Of a stretch of DNA of 62,224 nucleotides, positions 40,379-48,861 are shown one piece after another (positions within the stretch are counted from its first letter, which is position 1; each line of letters starts with the position of its first letter). Both the position numbers and the translations under genes were made by a program. The notes beneath the pieces were generated by a model. That model was not told the DNA's origin, ran no database searches, and was given only the letters and a program-made list of their open reading frames with translations. Source of the DNA: Clostridiales bacterium (GTDB lineage: Bacteria; Bacillota; Clostridia; Oscillospirales; Acutalibacteraceae); contig DXYG01000005.1 in NCBI GenBank assembly GCA_019415925.1, forward strand, positions 1-62,224, read 5' to 3'.

Positions 40379-41127
40379 TAGCCGAACCTTCCCGTAATGT
40401 ATTCTTCAGTACGCTTATCCTGCGGAGATGAAAATACAGCGTCTGTGCTGTTGTACTCAACCATTTCGCCGAGCAGGAAAAACGCAGTATTGTCGGAAAT
40501 ACGCAACGCCTGCTGCATATTGTGAGTAACCATAATTATTGTGTATTCGTCCTTGAGTTTAAGGCAAAGCTCCTCTATCTTGCCCGTAGAAATCGGGTCA
40601 AGAGCAGAGGTTGCCTCGTCCATAAGCAGAACCTCAGGCTTTACCGCAAGCGCTCTTGCAATGCAGAGTCGCTGCTGCTGACCGCCCGAAAGACCGAGTG
40701 CACTCTTTTTAAGTCTGTCCTTAAGCTCATCCCAGATTGCGGCGTCTCTTAACGACTGCTCAACAATCTGGTCAAGCTCGCTCTTTTTCTTTATTCCGTG
40801 AGTTCTCGGACCGAAAGCGATATTGTCATACACGCTCATAGGGAACGGATTAGCCTTCTGAAAAACCATACCTACCCTTTTGCGCAGTACGTTTATATCC
40901 ATATCGCCGTAAATATCCGTTCCGTCAAGTCGTATATCACCCGTAATCTTACAGCCCTCAACAAGGTCATTCATTCTGTTGAGCGACTTGAGCAGAGTTG
41001 ACTTGCCGCATCCCGACGGTCCGATAAAAGCAGTAATCTTATTTTTCGGCATATGCAAAGTCACGTCCTTTAAAGCGTGAAACTTGCCGTAATAAAGATT
41101 CATATTATCTATAGTAAACTTATCCAT
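40378..41127 (-). CDS. pstB: Phosphate ABC transporter ATP-binding protein
   Basis: 249 residues. Walker A GPSGCGKST (about 36-44), signature LSGGQQQRLCIARAL, Walker B LLMDEATSALDP and switch His in VTHNMQQA are intact. It powers high-affinity phosphate import with PstC and PstA. It lies between pstA (9-bp gap) and phoU. Confidence 0.95.
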   Translation of the reverse strand: MDKFTIDNMNLYYGKFHALKDVTLHMPKNKITAFIGPSGCGKSTLLKSLNRMNDLVEGCKITGDIRLDGTDIYGDMDINVLRKRVGMVFQKANPFPMSVYDNIAFGPRTHGIKKKSELDQIVEQSLRDAAIWDELKDRLKKSALGLSGGQQQRLCIARALAVKPEVLLMDEATSALDPISTGKIEELCLKLKDEYTIIMVTHNMQQALRISDNTAFFLLGEMVEYNSTDAVFSSPQDKRTEEYITGRFG

Positions 41128-41136
41128 CTGTTAAGA

Positions 41137-42045
41137 TTATCCTTTCTTAGTCCCCAGTTTCTTTGCTATAAATGCCGAAAGAGTGTTGATTCCGAACACA
41201 AGCACAAGCAGAACAACGGCCGTTCCCCAAGCCTGGTCGGTGTGAAGTCCCTCGTTTGTAAGGACATACATATGCACGGCAAGTGAACGTCCCGAATTGA
41301 GCAGTCCTGTTGCATAGCCTGTTGCAGAGCCGTAGGTGTAAATCAGAGCCGCCGTTTCACCGACAATTCTGCCGACTGCAAGAATAACACCGGCAAGGAT
41401 ACCGGGCATTGCGCTCGGAAGAATAATCCTTACAATCGTCCTGAGCTTTCCTGCACCCAAGCCGTAGCTTCCCTCTCTGTATGAGTCGGGAACGGTGAGA
41501 AGTGCCTCCTCGGTTGTACGCATAATAGTAGGCAGAACCATAATTGCAAGGGTAAACGCACCTGCAAGCAATGAATAGCCCCAGTTAAGCGCATAAACAA
41601 AGAACAGCATACCGAAAAGTCCGTAAACGATTGACGGAATACCTGCGAGGGTTTCAGCCATTGTGCGGATAACCTTTACAAGTCTGTTGCCCTTTTTTGC
41701 ATACTCGGCAAGGTAAATTGCCGCACCGATACCGAACGGAACAGCTATTAAAAGAGTCAGAAGCGTCAGCACAATCGTGTTGATGATTGACGGCATACAC
41801 GAAACGTTGTCGCTGTTATATGTAAGAGCAAAAAGCTCGGGAGTGAGGTTGGGTATTCCACGGACAAGCACATATACTATAATGAAAACAAGCGCCGCCG
41901 CAGAAAGCACAGCCGCCAGAGCAACCAGCAAAAGCATAACAAGGGAGAGAGGTTTTCTTTTGTACGAAATCATACGCTGTTTAAAGGTTACCTTGTTAAT
42001 CGGCTTAATCTCGTCAATCACCGCCGAAGTATTATTATCAGCCAT
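41137..42045 (-). CDS. pstA: Phosphate ABC transporter permease PstA
   Basis: 302 residues with about six membrane helices and the permease loop EALLTVPDSYREGSYGLGAGKLRTIVRIILP (EAA motif). The ATG at 42045 has AGGAG 8 nt upstream and lies inside the end of pstC; an in-frame GTG at 42054 overlaps that SD. It forms the channel with PstC. Confidence 0.92.
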   Translation of the reverse strand: MADNNTSAVIDEIKPINKVTFKQRMISYKRKPLSLVMLLLVALAAVLSAAALVFIIVYVLVRGIPNLTPELFALTYNSDNVSCMPSIINTIVLTLLTLLIAVPFGIGAAIYLAEYAKKGNRLVKVIRTMAETLAGIPSIVYGLFGMLFFVYALNWGYSLLAGAFTLAIMVLPTIMRTTEEALLTVPDSYREGSYGLGAGKLRTIVRIILPSAMPGILAGVILAVGRIVGETAALIYTYGSATGYATGLLNSGRSLAVHMYVLTNEGLHTDQAWGTAVVLLVLVFGINTLSAFIAKKLGTKKG

Positions 42046-42907
42046 GCTTTTCACTCCTACTCTTTATAGCCTGCATTGAAAGCGTAATCAGCAGGATAAA
42101 CACAAACAGCACTACGCCTGTTGCAATAAGTGCCTGACGGTGCAGACCTGTTGAATATCCCATTTCAAGCACGATATTTGCAGTCAGTGTTCTTAGTCCG
42201 TCGGTAAGCCTTGTGGGAATCTGAACCTGATTTCCTGCAATAAGCACAACCGCCATTGTTTCACCGAGCGCTCTGCCTATACCGAGAACAACAGCCGCAA
42301 GCACACCTGACTTTGACGCAGGAAGAATAGTCTTGAAAACGCTTCTTTCCTTTGTAGCTCCGAGTGCGAGCGCACCTTCATAATAGCTTTCGGGCACTGC
42401 TCTTATCGCCGACTCGGAAACGCCTATGATAGTGGGAAGAATCATAATGCCGAGTACGATTGACGCCGCAAGCCAGCTTGAGCCGAAGCCGCCGAAGTTG
42501 TCACGGATAAACGGAACTACTACCATAAGACCGAAGAAACCGTAAACGATAGAGGGAATTCCTGCAAGCAATTCGGTAGCAGGCTTTAGGATTTTATATA
42601 AGGGCTTCGGGCAGAATCTTGCAAGGAAAACTGCCGTCAGAATACCAATCGGAACTCCGATTACGATAGCTCCCGCCGTAACGTAAACGCTTGCCACAAT
42701 CATATCAAATATGCCGTAGCTTGCAGGAACATTTGTAGGTGCCCACTTCTGACCTCCGATAAAATCAAAAAAACCGATTTCAGCCATCGCAGGCACACCG
42801 TTAATAAACAGGAAAACACAGATTACTGCAACCGCAGCAATGCTCGCAAGGGCTGTCAGGAAGAAAACTCCCTGCATAGCCCTTTCTCTGAACGTTTTCA
42901 ATCTCAT
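42038..42907 (-). CDS. pstC: Phosphate ABC transporter permease PstC
   Basis: 289 residues, about six membrane helices, EAA-type loop ESAIRAVPESYYEGALALGATKERSVFKTILP. It overlaps pstS by 4 bp upstream and pstA by 8 bp downstream, so the operon is translationally coupled. Confidence 0.92.
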   Translation of the reverse strand: MRLKTFRERAMQGVFFLTALASIAAVAVICVFLFINGVPAMAEIGFFDFIGGQKWAPTNVPASYGIFDMIVASVYVTAGAIVIGVPIGILTAVFLARFCPKPLYKILKPATELLAGIPSIVYGFFGLMVVVPFIRDNFGGFGSSWLAASIVLGIMILPTIIGVSESAIRAVPESYYEGALALGATKERSVFKTILPASKSGVLAAVVLGIGRALGETMAVVLIAGNQVQIPTRLTDGLRTLTANIVLEMGYSTGLHRQALIATGVVLFVFILLITLSMQAIKSRSEKHG

Positions 42908-43833
42908 TTAATTACGTCACTCCATACAGTAGTTTCGCCTGTGTAGATTGATTTAATTTGGTCAACAGTGAGGTCGTCGCAAGTGTTTGCTTTGTTTACG
43001 ATGATTGCGATACCGTCCTTAGCGATTGTTGTTGACTTAAGCTCGCTTGCTTCTTCGTCCTTTAATTCACGTGAAGCCATACCGATGTCGCAGGTGCCTT
43101 CCATTGCAGCCTGCATACCTGCTGATGAGTCGGAAGTCTGAATTTCAACCTTTGCGTTTGTGTTAACCTTCTGATAAGCCTCAGCAAGCTTTTCCATTAC
43201 GGGAGATACCGAAGATGAACCTGCAACGCTGATTTTACCCTCAGGCTTTTTGCCGTTGTAAGCCTCGTTCTCGGTAACAGCAACGTAACCCTCGTCCGAT
43301 ACAACAGCCTGACCGTCAGCGCTTAATATGTAGTCAACAAAGTCCTGTGCAACCTCGCTCAACTCACCCTTGTATGCAATGTTGAACGGACGGCTGATTA
43401 CATAATCGCCTGATTTTACGTTCTCTGCTGTAGCCTCAACCGAGCCGACCTTAAGAGCCTTTACTGTGTCATTTAAAGAACCGAGTGAAATATAGCCGAT
43501 TGCTGAATCGTTGTCCTTTACGTTTGTGATAACAGCCTCTGTGCTGTTGATTGTAACGGCAGATGAAGTTGTGTTATCTGTCTTTGTGTCGCCGTCCTTT
43601 ACAAGAACGCCTGTAAGCTCTGTGAAAGCGTCTCTTGTGCCTGAGCCTTCTTCTCTTGTAACAACTGCAATTGTTTTGCTTGTGTCAAATGCTGCGCTTT
43701 CAGCCGATGTTGCAGCTGCACCTGATGTTTCTGATGAGTTTGATGATGAGTTTCCGCCGCAGCCTGCGAATGCCGTAACTGCAAGAGCGCTCATTACTGT
43801 AATTGCCGTAATTTTGCTTAATACCTTTTTCAT
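42904..43833 (-). CDS. pstS: Phosphate-binding lipoprotein PstS with swapped halves
   Basis: 309 residues. Lipoprotein signal with lipobox Cys25 (VTAFAGC). After a Ser/Ala-rich linker, residues about 53-185 correspond to the usual C-terminal half of PstS (TREEGSGTRDAF, IGYISLGSLNDTVKAL, SADGQAVVSDEGYV). Residues about 200-309 correspond to the usual N-terminal half (VAGSSSVSPVMEKLAEAY, DIGMASRELKDEE, SIYTGETTVW). The phosphate-binding loops GSSSVSP, TSDSSAG, SRELK and EEGSGTRDAF are all kept, so it should fold as a circular permutant. It is the first gene of pstSCAB-phoU. Confidence 0.9.
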   Translation of the reverse strand: MKKVLSKITAITVMSALAVTAFAGCGGNSSSNSSETSGAAATSAESAAFDTSKTIAVVTREEGSGTRDAFTELTGVLVKDGDTKTDNTTSSAVTINSTEAVITNVKDNDSAIGYISLGSLNDTVKALKVGSVEATAENVKSGDYVISRPFNIAYKGELSEVAQDFVDYILSADGQAVVSDEGYVAVTENEAYNGKKPEGKISVAGSSSVSPVMEKLAEAYQKVNTNAKVEIQTSDSSAGMQAAMEGTCDIGMASRELKDEEASELKSTTIAKDGIAIIVNKANTCDDLTVDQIKSIYTGETTVWSDVIK

Positions 43834-43879
43834 TTTCTTTTCTCCTTAAAATAATGTTTTCAAACTTTATAAACTATTC

Positions 43880-43957
43880 GTAGGGAACGACCCCTGTGTC
43901 GTTCCTGGAGCAACACCCCCGTCTACGGTGAGGAACAACACAGGGGTTGTTCCCTAC
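43880..43957. repeat. 78-bp long-hairpin repeat, copy 1 (pstS leader)
   Basis: GTAGGGAACGACCCCTGTG at the left pairs with CACAGGGGTTGTTCCCTAC at the right; each arm also carries its own smaller palindrome (GGAACGACCCCTGTGTCGTTCC). No coding capacity. It lies 47 bp upstream of pstS, between pstS and its presumed promoter region. The rest of this 377-bp gap is AT-rich and holds the trpB promoter. Confidence 0.75.
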
Positions 43958-44104
43958 AGATGAAAACGTTGCTGTTGCTTTCTGTACTTCATCGTACAGC
44001 TATAGTTTATTTGCGTTTTGTAAAAAGCAGAACGCCCCGATTGTAAAATAAAAGTAAAATAAAATATAGATTTTGTATTGAAATAAAGTATTTTACAAAA
44101 TAGC

Positions 44105-44133
44105 GTGACAAGGCATATTTTTTATGGTATAAT
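44105..44133 (+). promoter_or_regulatory. trpB promoter
   Basis: GTGACA (44105-44110), 17-bp spacer and TATAAT (44128-44133), 77 bp before the trpB ATG. Confidence 0.65.
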
Positions 44134-44210
44134 ACAACAAAAGCAAGTTATTGATTTAAACCGATAAAATGTTTTGGTAAGAAAAATACAATATATTGGA
44201 GGTCATAAAA

Positions 44211-45584
44211 ATGGCAGAAAACAAAATCCCTTACAAAATCTACCTTGATGAAAAGGAAATCCCGTCACAGTGGTATAATGTAAGGGCAGATATGAAAAAC
44301 AAGCCTGCTCCGCTCCTCAATCCTGCTACGCTTCAGCCGATGAAGGCAGAGGAGCTTTACCCCGTATTCTGCGAGGAGCTTGTTGCGCAGGAGCTTAACG
44401 ACACAGACGCCTACATCGACATTCCCGAGGAAATCCAGAATTTCTATAAGATGTACCGTCCCTCTCCGCTTATCCGTGCATACTTCCTTGAAAAGGCACT
44501 CGATACGCCCGCTAAAATCTACTACAAATTTGAGGGCAACAACACAAGCGGAAGCCACAAGCTCAACAGCGCAATTGCTCAGGCATATTACGCAAAGAAA
44601 CAGGGCTTAAAGGGCGTTACAACCGAAACAGGCGCAGGTCAGTGGGGCACAGCTCTTTCAATGGCTTGCTCATACTTCGGACTTGACTGCAAGGTGTTTA
44701 TGGTAAAGGTTTCCTACGAGCAAAAGCCTTTCAGACGTGAGGTTATGAGAACATACGGCGCAAGCGTTACTCCCTCTCCCTCAATGACAACAGAAATCGG
44801 CAAGAAGATTCTTGAGGCTCACCCCGGCACAACAGGCAGTCTTGGCTGTGCAATTTCCGAGGCAGTTGAAGCCGCAACAACAACCGAGGGCTACCGCTAT
44901 GTTCTCGGCAGTGTATTAAATCAGGTTCTTCTTCACCAGTCGGTTATCGGTCTTGAATCAAAGGCGGCTCTTGACAAGTACGGCGTAAAGCCTGACATCA
45001 TTATCGGCTGTGCAGGCGGCGGTTCAAACCTCGGCGGACTTATCTCTCCGTTTATGGGTGAAAAGCTCAGAGGTGAGGCTGACTACAGAATTATTGCAGT
45101 AGAGCCTGCTTCCTGCCCGAGCTTAACAAGAGGTAAGTTTGCTTATGACTTCTGCGACACAGGTATGGTATGTCCTCTTGCAAAGATGTACACACTCGGC
45201 AGCAACTTCATTCCCTCTGCAAACCACGCTGGCGGACTCCGCTATCACGGTATGAGTTCGACTCTTTCACAGCTCTACCACGACGGACTTATGGAAGCAA
45301 CCTCTGTTGAACAGACTTCCGTATTTGCCGCTGCAGAGCAATTTGCAAGAGTTGAGGGTATTTTACCTGCTCCCGAAAGCAGTCACGCAATCAGAGTTGC
45401 AATTGACGAGGCTCTCAAGTGCAAGGAAACAGGCGAAGAAAAGACAATCCTCTTCGGTCTTACAGGCACAGGCTACTTTGATATGATGGCTTACGAGAAG
45501 TTCAACGACGGCGCAATGACCGACTACATTCCCACCGACGAGGAACTTCAGAAGAGCTTTGACACACTTCCCAAGGTTGAATAA
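44211..45584 (+). CDS. trpB: Tryptophan synthase beta chain, TrpB2-type
   Basis: 457 residues, longer than TrpB1 (about 400) and matching the TrpB2 class with its N-terminal extension (PYKIYLDEKEIPSQWYNVRAD). The PLP Lys is in NNTSGSHKLNSA (about 110). TTETGAGQWGTALSMAC, the phosphate loop GCAGGGSNLGG, and C-terminal PAPESSHAIRVAIDEAL are present. It makes tryptophan from indole and serine. No trpA or other trp gene is adjacent, so it may salvage indole. SD GGAGG is 9 nt before the ATG. Confidence 0.92.
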   Translation: MAENKIPYKIYLDEKEIPSQWYNVRADMKNKPAPLLNPATLQPMKAEELYPVFCEELVAQELNDTDAYIDIPEEIQNFYKMYRPSPLIRAYFLEKALDTPAKIYYKFEGNNTSGSHKLNSAIAQAYYAKKQGLKGVTTETGAGQWGTALSMACSYFGLDCKVFMVKVSYEQKPFRREVMRTYGASVTPSPSMTTEIGKKILEAHPGTTGSLGCAISEAVEAATTTEGYRYVLGSVLNQVLLHQSVIGLESKAALDKYGVKPDIIIGCAGGGSNLGGLISPFMGEKLRGEADYRIIAVEPASCPSLTRGKFAYDFCDTGMVCPLAKMYTLGSNFIPSANHAGGLRYHGMSSTLSQLYHDGLMEATSVEQTSVFAAAEQFARVEGILPAPESSHAIRVAIDEALKCKETGEEKTILFGLTGTGYFDMMAYEKFNDGAMTDYIPTDEELQKSFDTLPKVE

Positions 45585-45619
45585 TTAAGAATTTTAAAAA
45601 TAAAGTTAAGCTAAAAAAT

Positions 45620-45694
45620 GTAGGGAACGAACCCCGTATCGTTCCTAAAGGCAACATATGAACCTTTAGGAACAAGACAGGGCTTGTTCCCTAC
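45620..45694. repeat. 75-bp long-hairpin repeat, copy 2
   Basis: GTAGGGAACGAACCCCGTATC ... CAGGGCTTGTTCCCTAC, arms imperfectly complementary, flanked by AAT/ATT that extend the stem. It lies between the convergent trpB and SDR genes, where it could act as a bidirectional terminator. Confidence 0.72.
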
Positions 45695-45723
45695 ATTTAT
45701 TATTCAGAGTCATTAACTCCACA

Positions 45724-46461
45724 CTAAATCACAAATCCTCCGTTTACGCCGAGTATCTGCCCCGTAATGAATTTTGCCTTGTCACTGCACAAAAACACCG
45801 CCGCATCTGCAATATCCTTCGGCGTTCCGAGGGCATTAAGCGCCGTTTCCTCTTTCAGCTCGTTTACGGTCTGCTCGTCAAATGACTTCATCATATCGGT
45901 CATAACAACTCCGGGACAAATACAGTTCACCCTCACGCCCGACAAACCGACCTCCTTTGCAAGTGCCTTTGTAAGTCCGATTACGCCTGCCTTTGCGGCG
46001 CTGTAGTGCACCTCGCAGGAAGCACCGACCTGTCCCCACATTGAGCTGATATTCAGAATCACTCCGCTGTGGTTTTTTATCATATATCTTTTCAGAACCT
46101 CCTGTGTGCAGTTGAAAACTCCGTCAAGGTTTACGCCGAGCATAGCTTTCCAGTCCTCAGCCGTAATATCGGTAAACAGCTTCTGCTGAGCAATTCCCGA
46201 GTTGTTCACAAGCACGTCAATACTGCCCATAGTGTTATCAATAGCGTCAAACATTTCGTTTACCGACTGCCTGTCCGACACGTCAGCCTGCACCGCAAGC
46301 GCACCTACGCCGTAGCTTTCGCAGAGGATTTTCGCAAGATTCTGCGCTGAATTTTTATTTTCGTGGCAATGAACGGCAACATTACAGCCTGCCTGCGCAA
46401 ACGCAACGCAGAGTGCAGTGCCTATACCGCCCGAACCGCCCGTAATCAGAACATTTTTCAT
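45724..46461 (-). CDS. Short-chain dehydrogenase/reductase (FabG-like)
   Basis: 245 residues. Cofactor motif TGGSGGIGTAL near the N-terminus, VNNSGIAQ, catalytic Ser in ILNISSMWG and Tyr/Lys in VHYSAAKAGV, then CPGVVMTDM and the C-terminal TGQILGVNGGFVI. It is closest by eye to 3-oxoacyl-ACP reductase, but it stands alone, outside a fatty-acid cluster, so the substrate is open. The start at 46461 has GGGTGATG just upstream. Confidence 0.85.
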   Translation of the reverse strand: MKNVLITGGSGGIGTALCVAFAQAGCNVAVHCHENKNSAQNLAKILCESYGVGALAVQADVSDRQSVNEMFDAIDNTMGSIDVLVNNSGIAQQKLFTDITAEDWKAMLGVNLDGVFNCTQEVLKRYMIKNHSGVILNISSMWGQVGASCEVHYSAAKAGVIGLTKALAKEVGLSGVRVNCICPGVVMTDMMKSFDEQTVNELKEETALNALGTPKDIADAAVFLCSDKAKFITGQILGVNGGFVI

Positions 46462-46635
46462 AACATCACCCGAATTCAATTATCAATTTACAATTAAAAA
46501 TTAACAATTATAATGCAATCATTATAGCATTTATTTTCAGAATAATAAAGTACAAAATGAAACAAGGTATAGCCGAACGGCTACACCTTGGGTATATATA
46601 TCAAATTATTGACGAAATAAAACGATGTATATAAT

Positions 46636-46712
46636 GTAGGGAACGACCCCTGTGTCGTTCCTTATGGAAATTCATCTAACCTTATAGGAACAACACAGGG
46701 GTTGTTCCCTAC
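46636..46712. repeat. 77-bp long-hairpin repeat, copy 3
   Basis: GTAGGGAACGACCCCTGTGTC ... ACACAGGGGTTGTTCCCTAC, with TTCC-TTATGG...CTTATAGGAA extending the stem towards the loop. It lies between the SDR gene and the candidate small RNA. Confidence 0.75.
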
Positions 46713-46724
46713 AATTTTTTACAT

Positions 46725-46808
46725 AAAAAGAAACACCGCCGAGACTCCAATCTAACGGTGTTTCAAATACCAAGATAGAGTAACCGCTTGCACAGTACCC
46801 TCTTTCTG
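46725..46808 (-). ncRNA. Candidate small RNA (about 84 nt) with own promoter and terminator
   Basis: A consensus minus-strand promoter (46814-46841) should start transcription near 46808. The predicted transcript has a weak stem (AGAGGGTA with TTACTCT) and ends in a strong terminator: GAAACACCG (minus 46764-46756) pairs with CGGTGTTTC (46738-46730), then TTTTT. No reading frame of note is inside. It matches no riboswitch or housekeeping RNA I recognise, and no gene follows on this strand before the SDR upstream region 260 bp away, so it looks like a free-standing RNA. Confidence 0.5.
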
Positions 46809-46813
46809 ACTTA

Positions 46814-46841
46814 ATTATAACACATTTACAGCCTATGTCAA
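46814..46841 (-). promoter_or_regulatory. Strong promoter of the candidate small RNA
   Basis: Minus-strand TTGACA (46841-46836), 16-bp spacer and TATAAT (46819-46814), both consensus. It lies 37 bp after the glnS stop codon, inside no gene. Confidence 0.7.
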
Positions 46842-46870
46842 GCCTTTGCGGAATTTGCAAAGGCTTTTTA
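46841..46870. terminator. Hairpin just after glnS
   Basis: 9-bp stem AGCCTTTGC (46841-46849) with GCAAAGGCT (46857-46865). The T-run TTTTTATTT is on the plus strand; on the minus strand the arm is followed by TTGACA, so termination of glnS here would be weak. Confidence 0.45.
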
Positions 46871-46877
46871 TTTGCAT

Positions 46878-48572
46878 TTATTTCTTCCTGAAACCGTCTT
46901 TAAGGCTTACGCTTCTGTTAAACACAAGGTGTTCCTTTGAACTGTCCTTGTTGTCAACGCAGAAGTAGCCGAGTCGCATAAACTGGAAGCTCTGCGGTGC
47001 TTCGGCACTTTCAAGGCTCTTTTCAGCCTTGCAGTTTTTGAGAACCTCAAGCGAATTCGGGTTGAGGTAGTCGAGGAAATTCCTGTCGCCCACGTCGGGG
47101 TCAGGAACGGTAAAGAGGTTATCGTAGAGCCTTACCTCTGCATCGGCGCAATTATTAGCGTCAACCCAGTGGATTGTACCTCTCACCTTTCTGCCGTCAG
47201 GTGTGTTGCCGCCCCTTGTTTCGGGGTCGTACTCAGCATAAACCTCAACGACATTGCCGTTTTCGTCCTTTTTACAGCCCGTGCACTTTACAATGTACGT
47301 TCCCTTCAGTCGCACCTCGTTGCCGGGATAAAGTCGCTGATACTTCTTAATCGGCTCCTCCATAAAGTCCTCGGCTTCAATGTAGCTTTCTCTTGAAAAC
47401 GTAACTGTGCGTGTGCCGTCCTCGGGGCGGTTGGGGTTGTTCTCAACCTCAAATTCCTCACTCTTACCTTCGGGATAATTTGTAAGCACAAGCTTAATCG
47501 GGTGAATTACGCACATAACACGCTGTGCTGTTTCATTCAGGTCGTCACGCAGGCAGTGTTCCAAAAAGCTGTACTCAACAATCGAATTTACCTTTGAAAC
47601 GCCTATCTGGTCAATAAACGAGCGGATTGCCTTCGGTGTATATCCACGTCTGCGAAGTCCGCAGAGCGTAGGCATTCTCGGGTCGTCCCAGCCGTCAACA
47701 TAATTCTTTTCAACAAGCTCACGCAGCTTGCGCTTTGACATAACCGTGTTGTTGATTCCGAGTCTTGCAAACTCAATCTGACGGGGCTTGCAGGGTGCGG
47801 AAATATTGTTGATTACCCAGTCATAAAGCGGACGGTGAGCCTCAAATTCAAGCGAGCAAAGGCTGTGAGTTATGCCCTCGATTGCGTCCTCAATCGGGTG
47901 TGCAAAGTCGTACATCGGATAAATGCACCACTTGTCGCCCGTTCTGTGGTGATGCAGACGGTTAATTCTGTAAATAACAGGGTCACGCATATTGAAGTTG
48001 CCCGAAGCCAAATCAATCTTCGCACGCAAGGTCATCTTGCCGTCCTCAAATTCACCGTTTTTCATACGTTCAAAAAGGTCAAGACTTTCTTCAACAGGAC
48101 GGTCACGGTACGGACTCTTTGCAGGAGTCTGCGTATCACCTCTGTACTCTCTCACCTGCTCGGGAGTAAGCTCGCAGACGTAGGCAAGTCCCTTTTTAAT
48201 CAGCTCAACTGCATACTCGTACATCTGCTCAAAATACTCGGACGCATAGTAAAATCTGTCGTCCCAGTCAAAGCCGAGCCACTTTATGTCCTCCTTGATT
48301 GCGTCAACATACTCAACGTCCTCTTTGGTGGGGTTGGTGTCGTCCATACGGAGGTTACAGATTCCGCCGAACTTTTCAGCCGTGCCAAAGTCAATGCAGA
48401 TAGCCTTTGCGTGGCCGATATGCAGATAGCCGTTAGGCTCGGGAGGAAAGCGTGTATGAACCTTTTTACCCTCAAATCTGCCGTTTTCGGCTATGTCCTC
48501 ATTTATAAAATCGTGAATGAAGTTGTTCTGCATAACCTCTTCATTTTCAATATTTTTAATTTCTTCAGCCAT
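46878..48572 (-). CDS. glnS: Glutamine-tRNA ligase
   Basis: 564 residues, class I. TRFPPEPNGYLHIGHAKAICIDFG carries the HIGH motif; GGICNLRMDDTNP and the KMSKS-type NTVMSKRKL are present, followed by two C-terminal anticodon-binding beta barrels and a typical end (VFNRSVSLKDGFRKK). It charges tRNA-Gln directly. Its presence in a genome that also has gatCAB bears on what GatCAB does here. Confidence 0.95.
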   Translation of the reverse strand: MAEEIKNIENEEVMQNNFIHDFINEDIAENGRFEGKKVHTRFPPEPNGYLHIGHAKAICIDFGTAEKFGGICNLRMDDTNPTKEDVEYVDAIKEDIKWLGFDWDDRFYYASEYFEQMYEYAVELIKKGLAYVCELTPEQVREYRGDTQTPAKSPYRDRPVEESLDLFERMKNGEFEDGKMTLRAKIDLASGNFNMRDPVIYRINRLHHHRTGDKWCIYPMYDFAHPIEDAIEGITHSLCSLEFEAHRPLYDWVINNISAPCKPRQIEFARLGINNTVMSKRKLRELVEKNYVDGWDDPRMPTLCGLRRRGYTPKAIRSFIDQIGVSKVNSIVEYSFLEHCLRDDLNETAQRVMCVIHPIKLVLTNYPEGKSEEFEVENNPNRPEDGTRTVTFSRESYIEAEDFMEEPIKKYQRLYPGNEVRLKGTYIVKCTGCKKDENGNVVEVYAEYDPETRGGNTPDGRKVRGTIHWVDANNCADAEVRLYDNLFTVPDPDVGDRNFLDYLNPNSLEVLKNCKAEKSLESAEAPQSFQFMRLGYFCVDNKDSSKEHLVFNRSVSLKDGFRKK

Positions 48573-48604
48573 AAAAACTGTCCTTCCTGCAAAAATTTAA
48601 GTGT

Positions 48605-48745
48605 GGAGTGTGTTCGCCATATTTCACAAATTGCAATACAATTTGTGAAACGGGACGTCTGGGAAGCCGTCCCCTACGGAAATAGAGGAAATGTTTGAAT
48701 TTTAATTCGTAGGGGACGGCATCCATGACGTCCCGAAACGTTGCC
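48605..48745. repeat. Hairpin-rich dispersed repeat fragment between glnS and gltX
   Basis: Modules TTCACAAATTGCAATACAATTTGTGAA and GGGACGTCTGGGAAGCCGTCCCCTACG, the latter echoed inverted as CGTAGGGGACGGCATCCATGACGTCCC. AACCATAATTT-type ends are missing. The rest of the 290-bp gap holds tandem-like ACTCCACACTCCACTCTCCACAC. Confidence 0.6.
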
Positions 48746-48861
48746 GTTATATAAACTCATCAAAAAAAATAAACATTTCAGCACTACACGCACTATTACA
48801 AATTCGGAGCGTAGCGACCCTCAACTCCACACTCCACTCTCCACACTTCACACTAAAATAT

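Noticed and set aside
43880..46712. Repeated 78-bp units suggesting a CRISPR or direct-repeat array
   Set aside because: The copies are dispersed singly, fold on themselves and have no regular spacers; no cas genes are present.
46841..46870. Hairpin after glnS as the main glnS terminator
   Set aside because: The T-run is on the opposite strand; the minus strand continues into the small-RNA promoter, so it is listed only as a weak structure.
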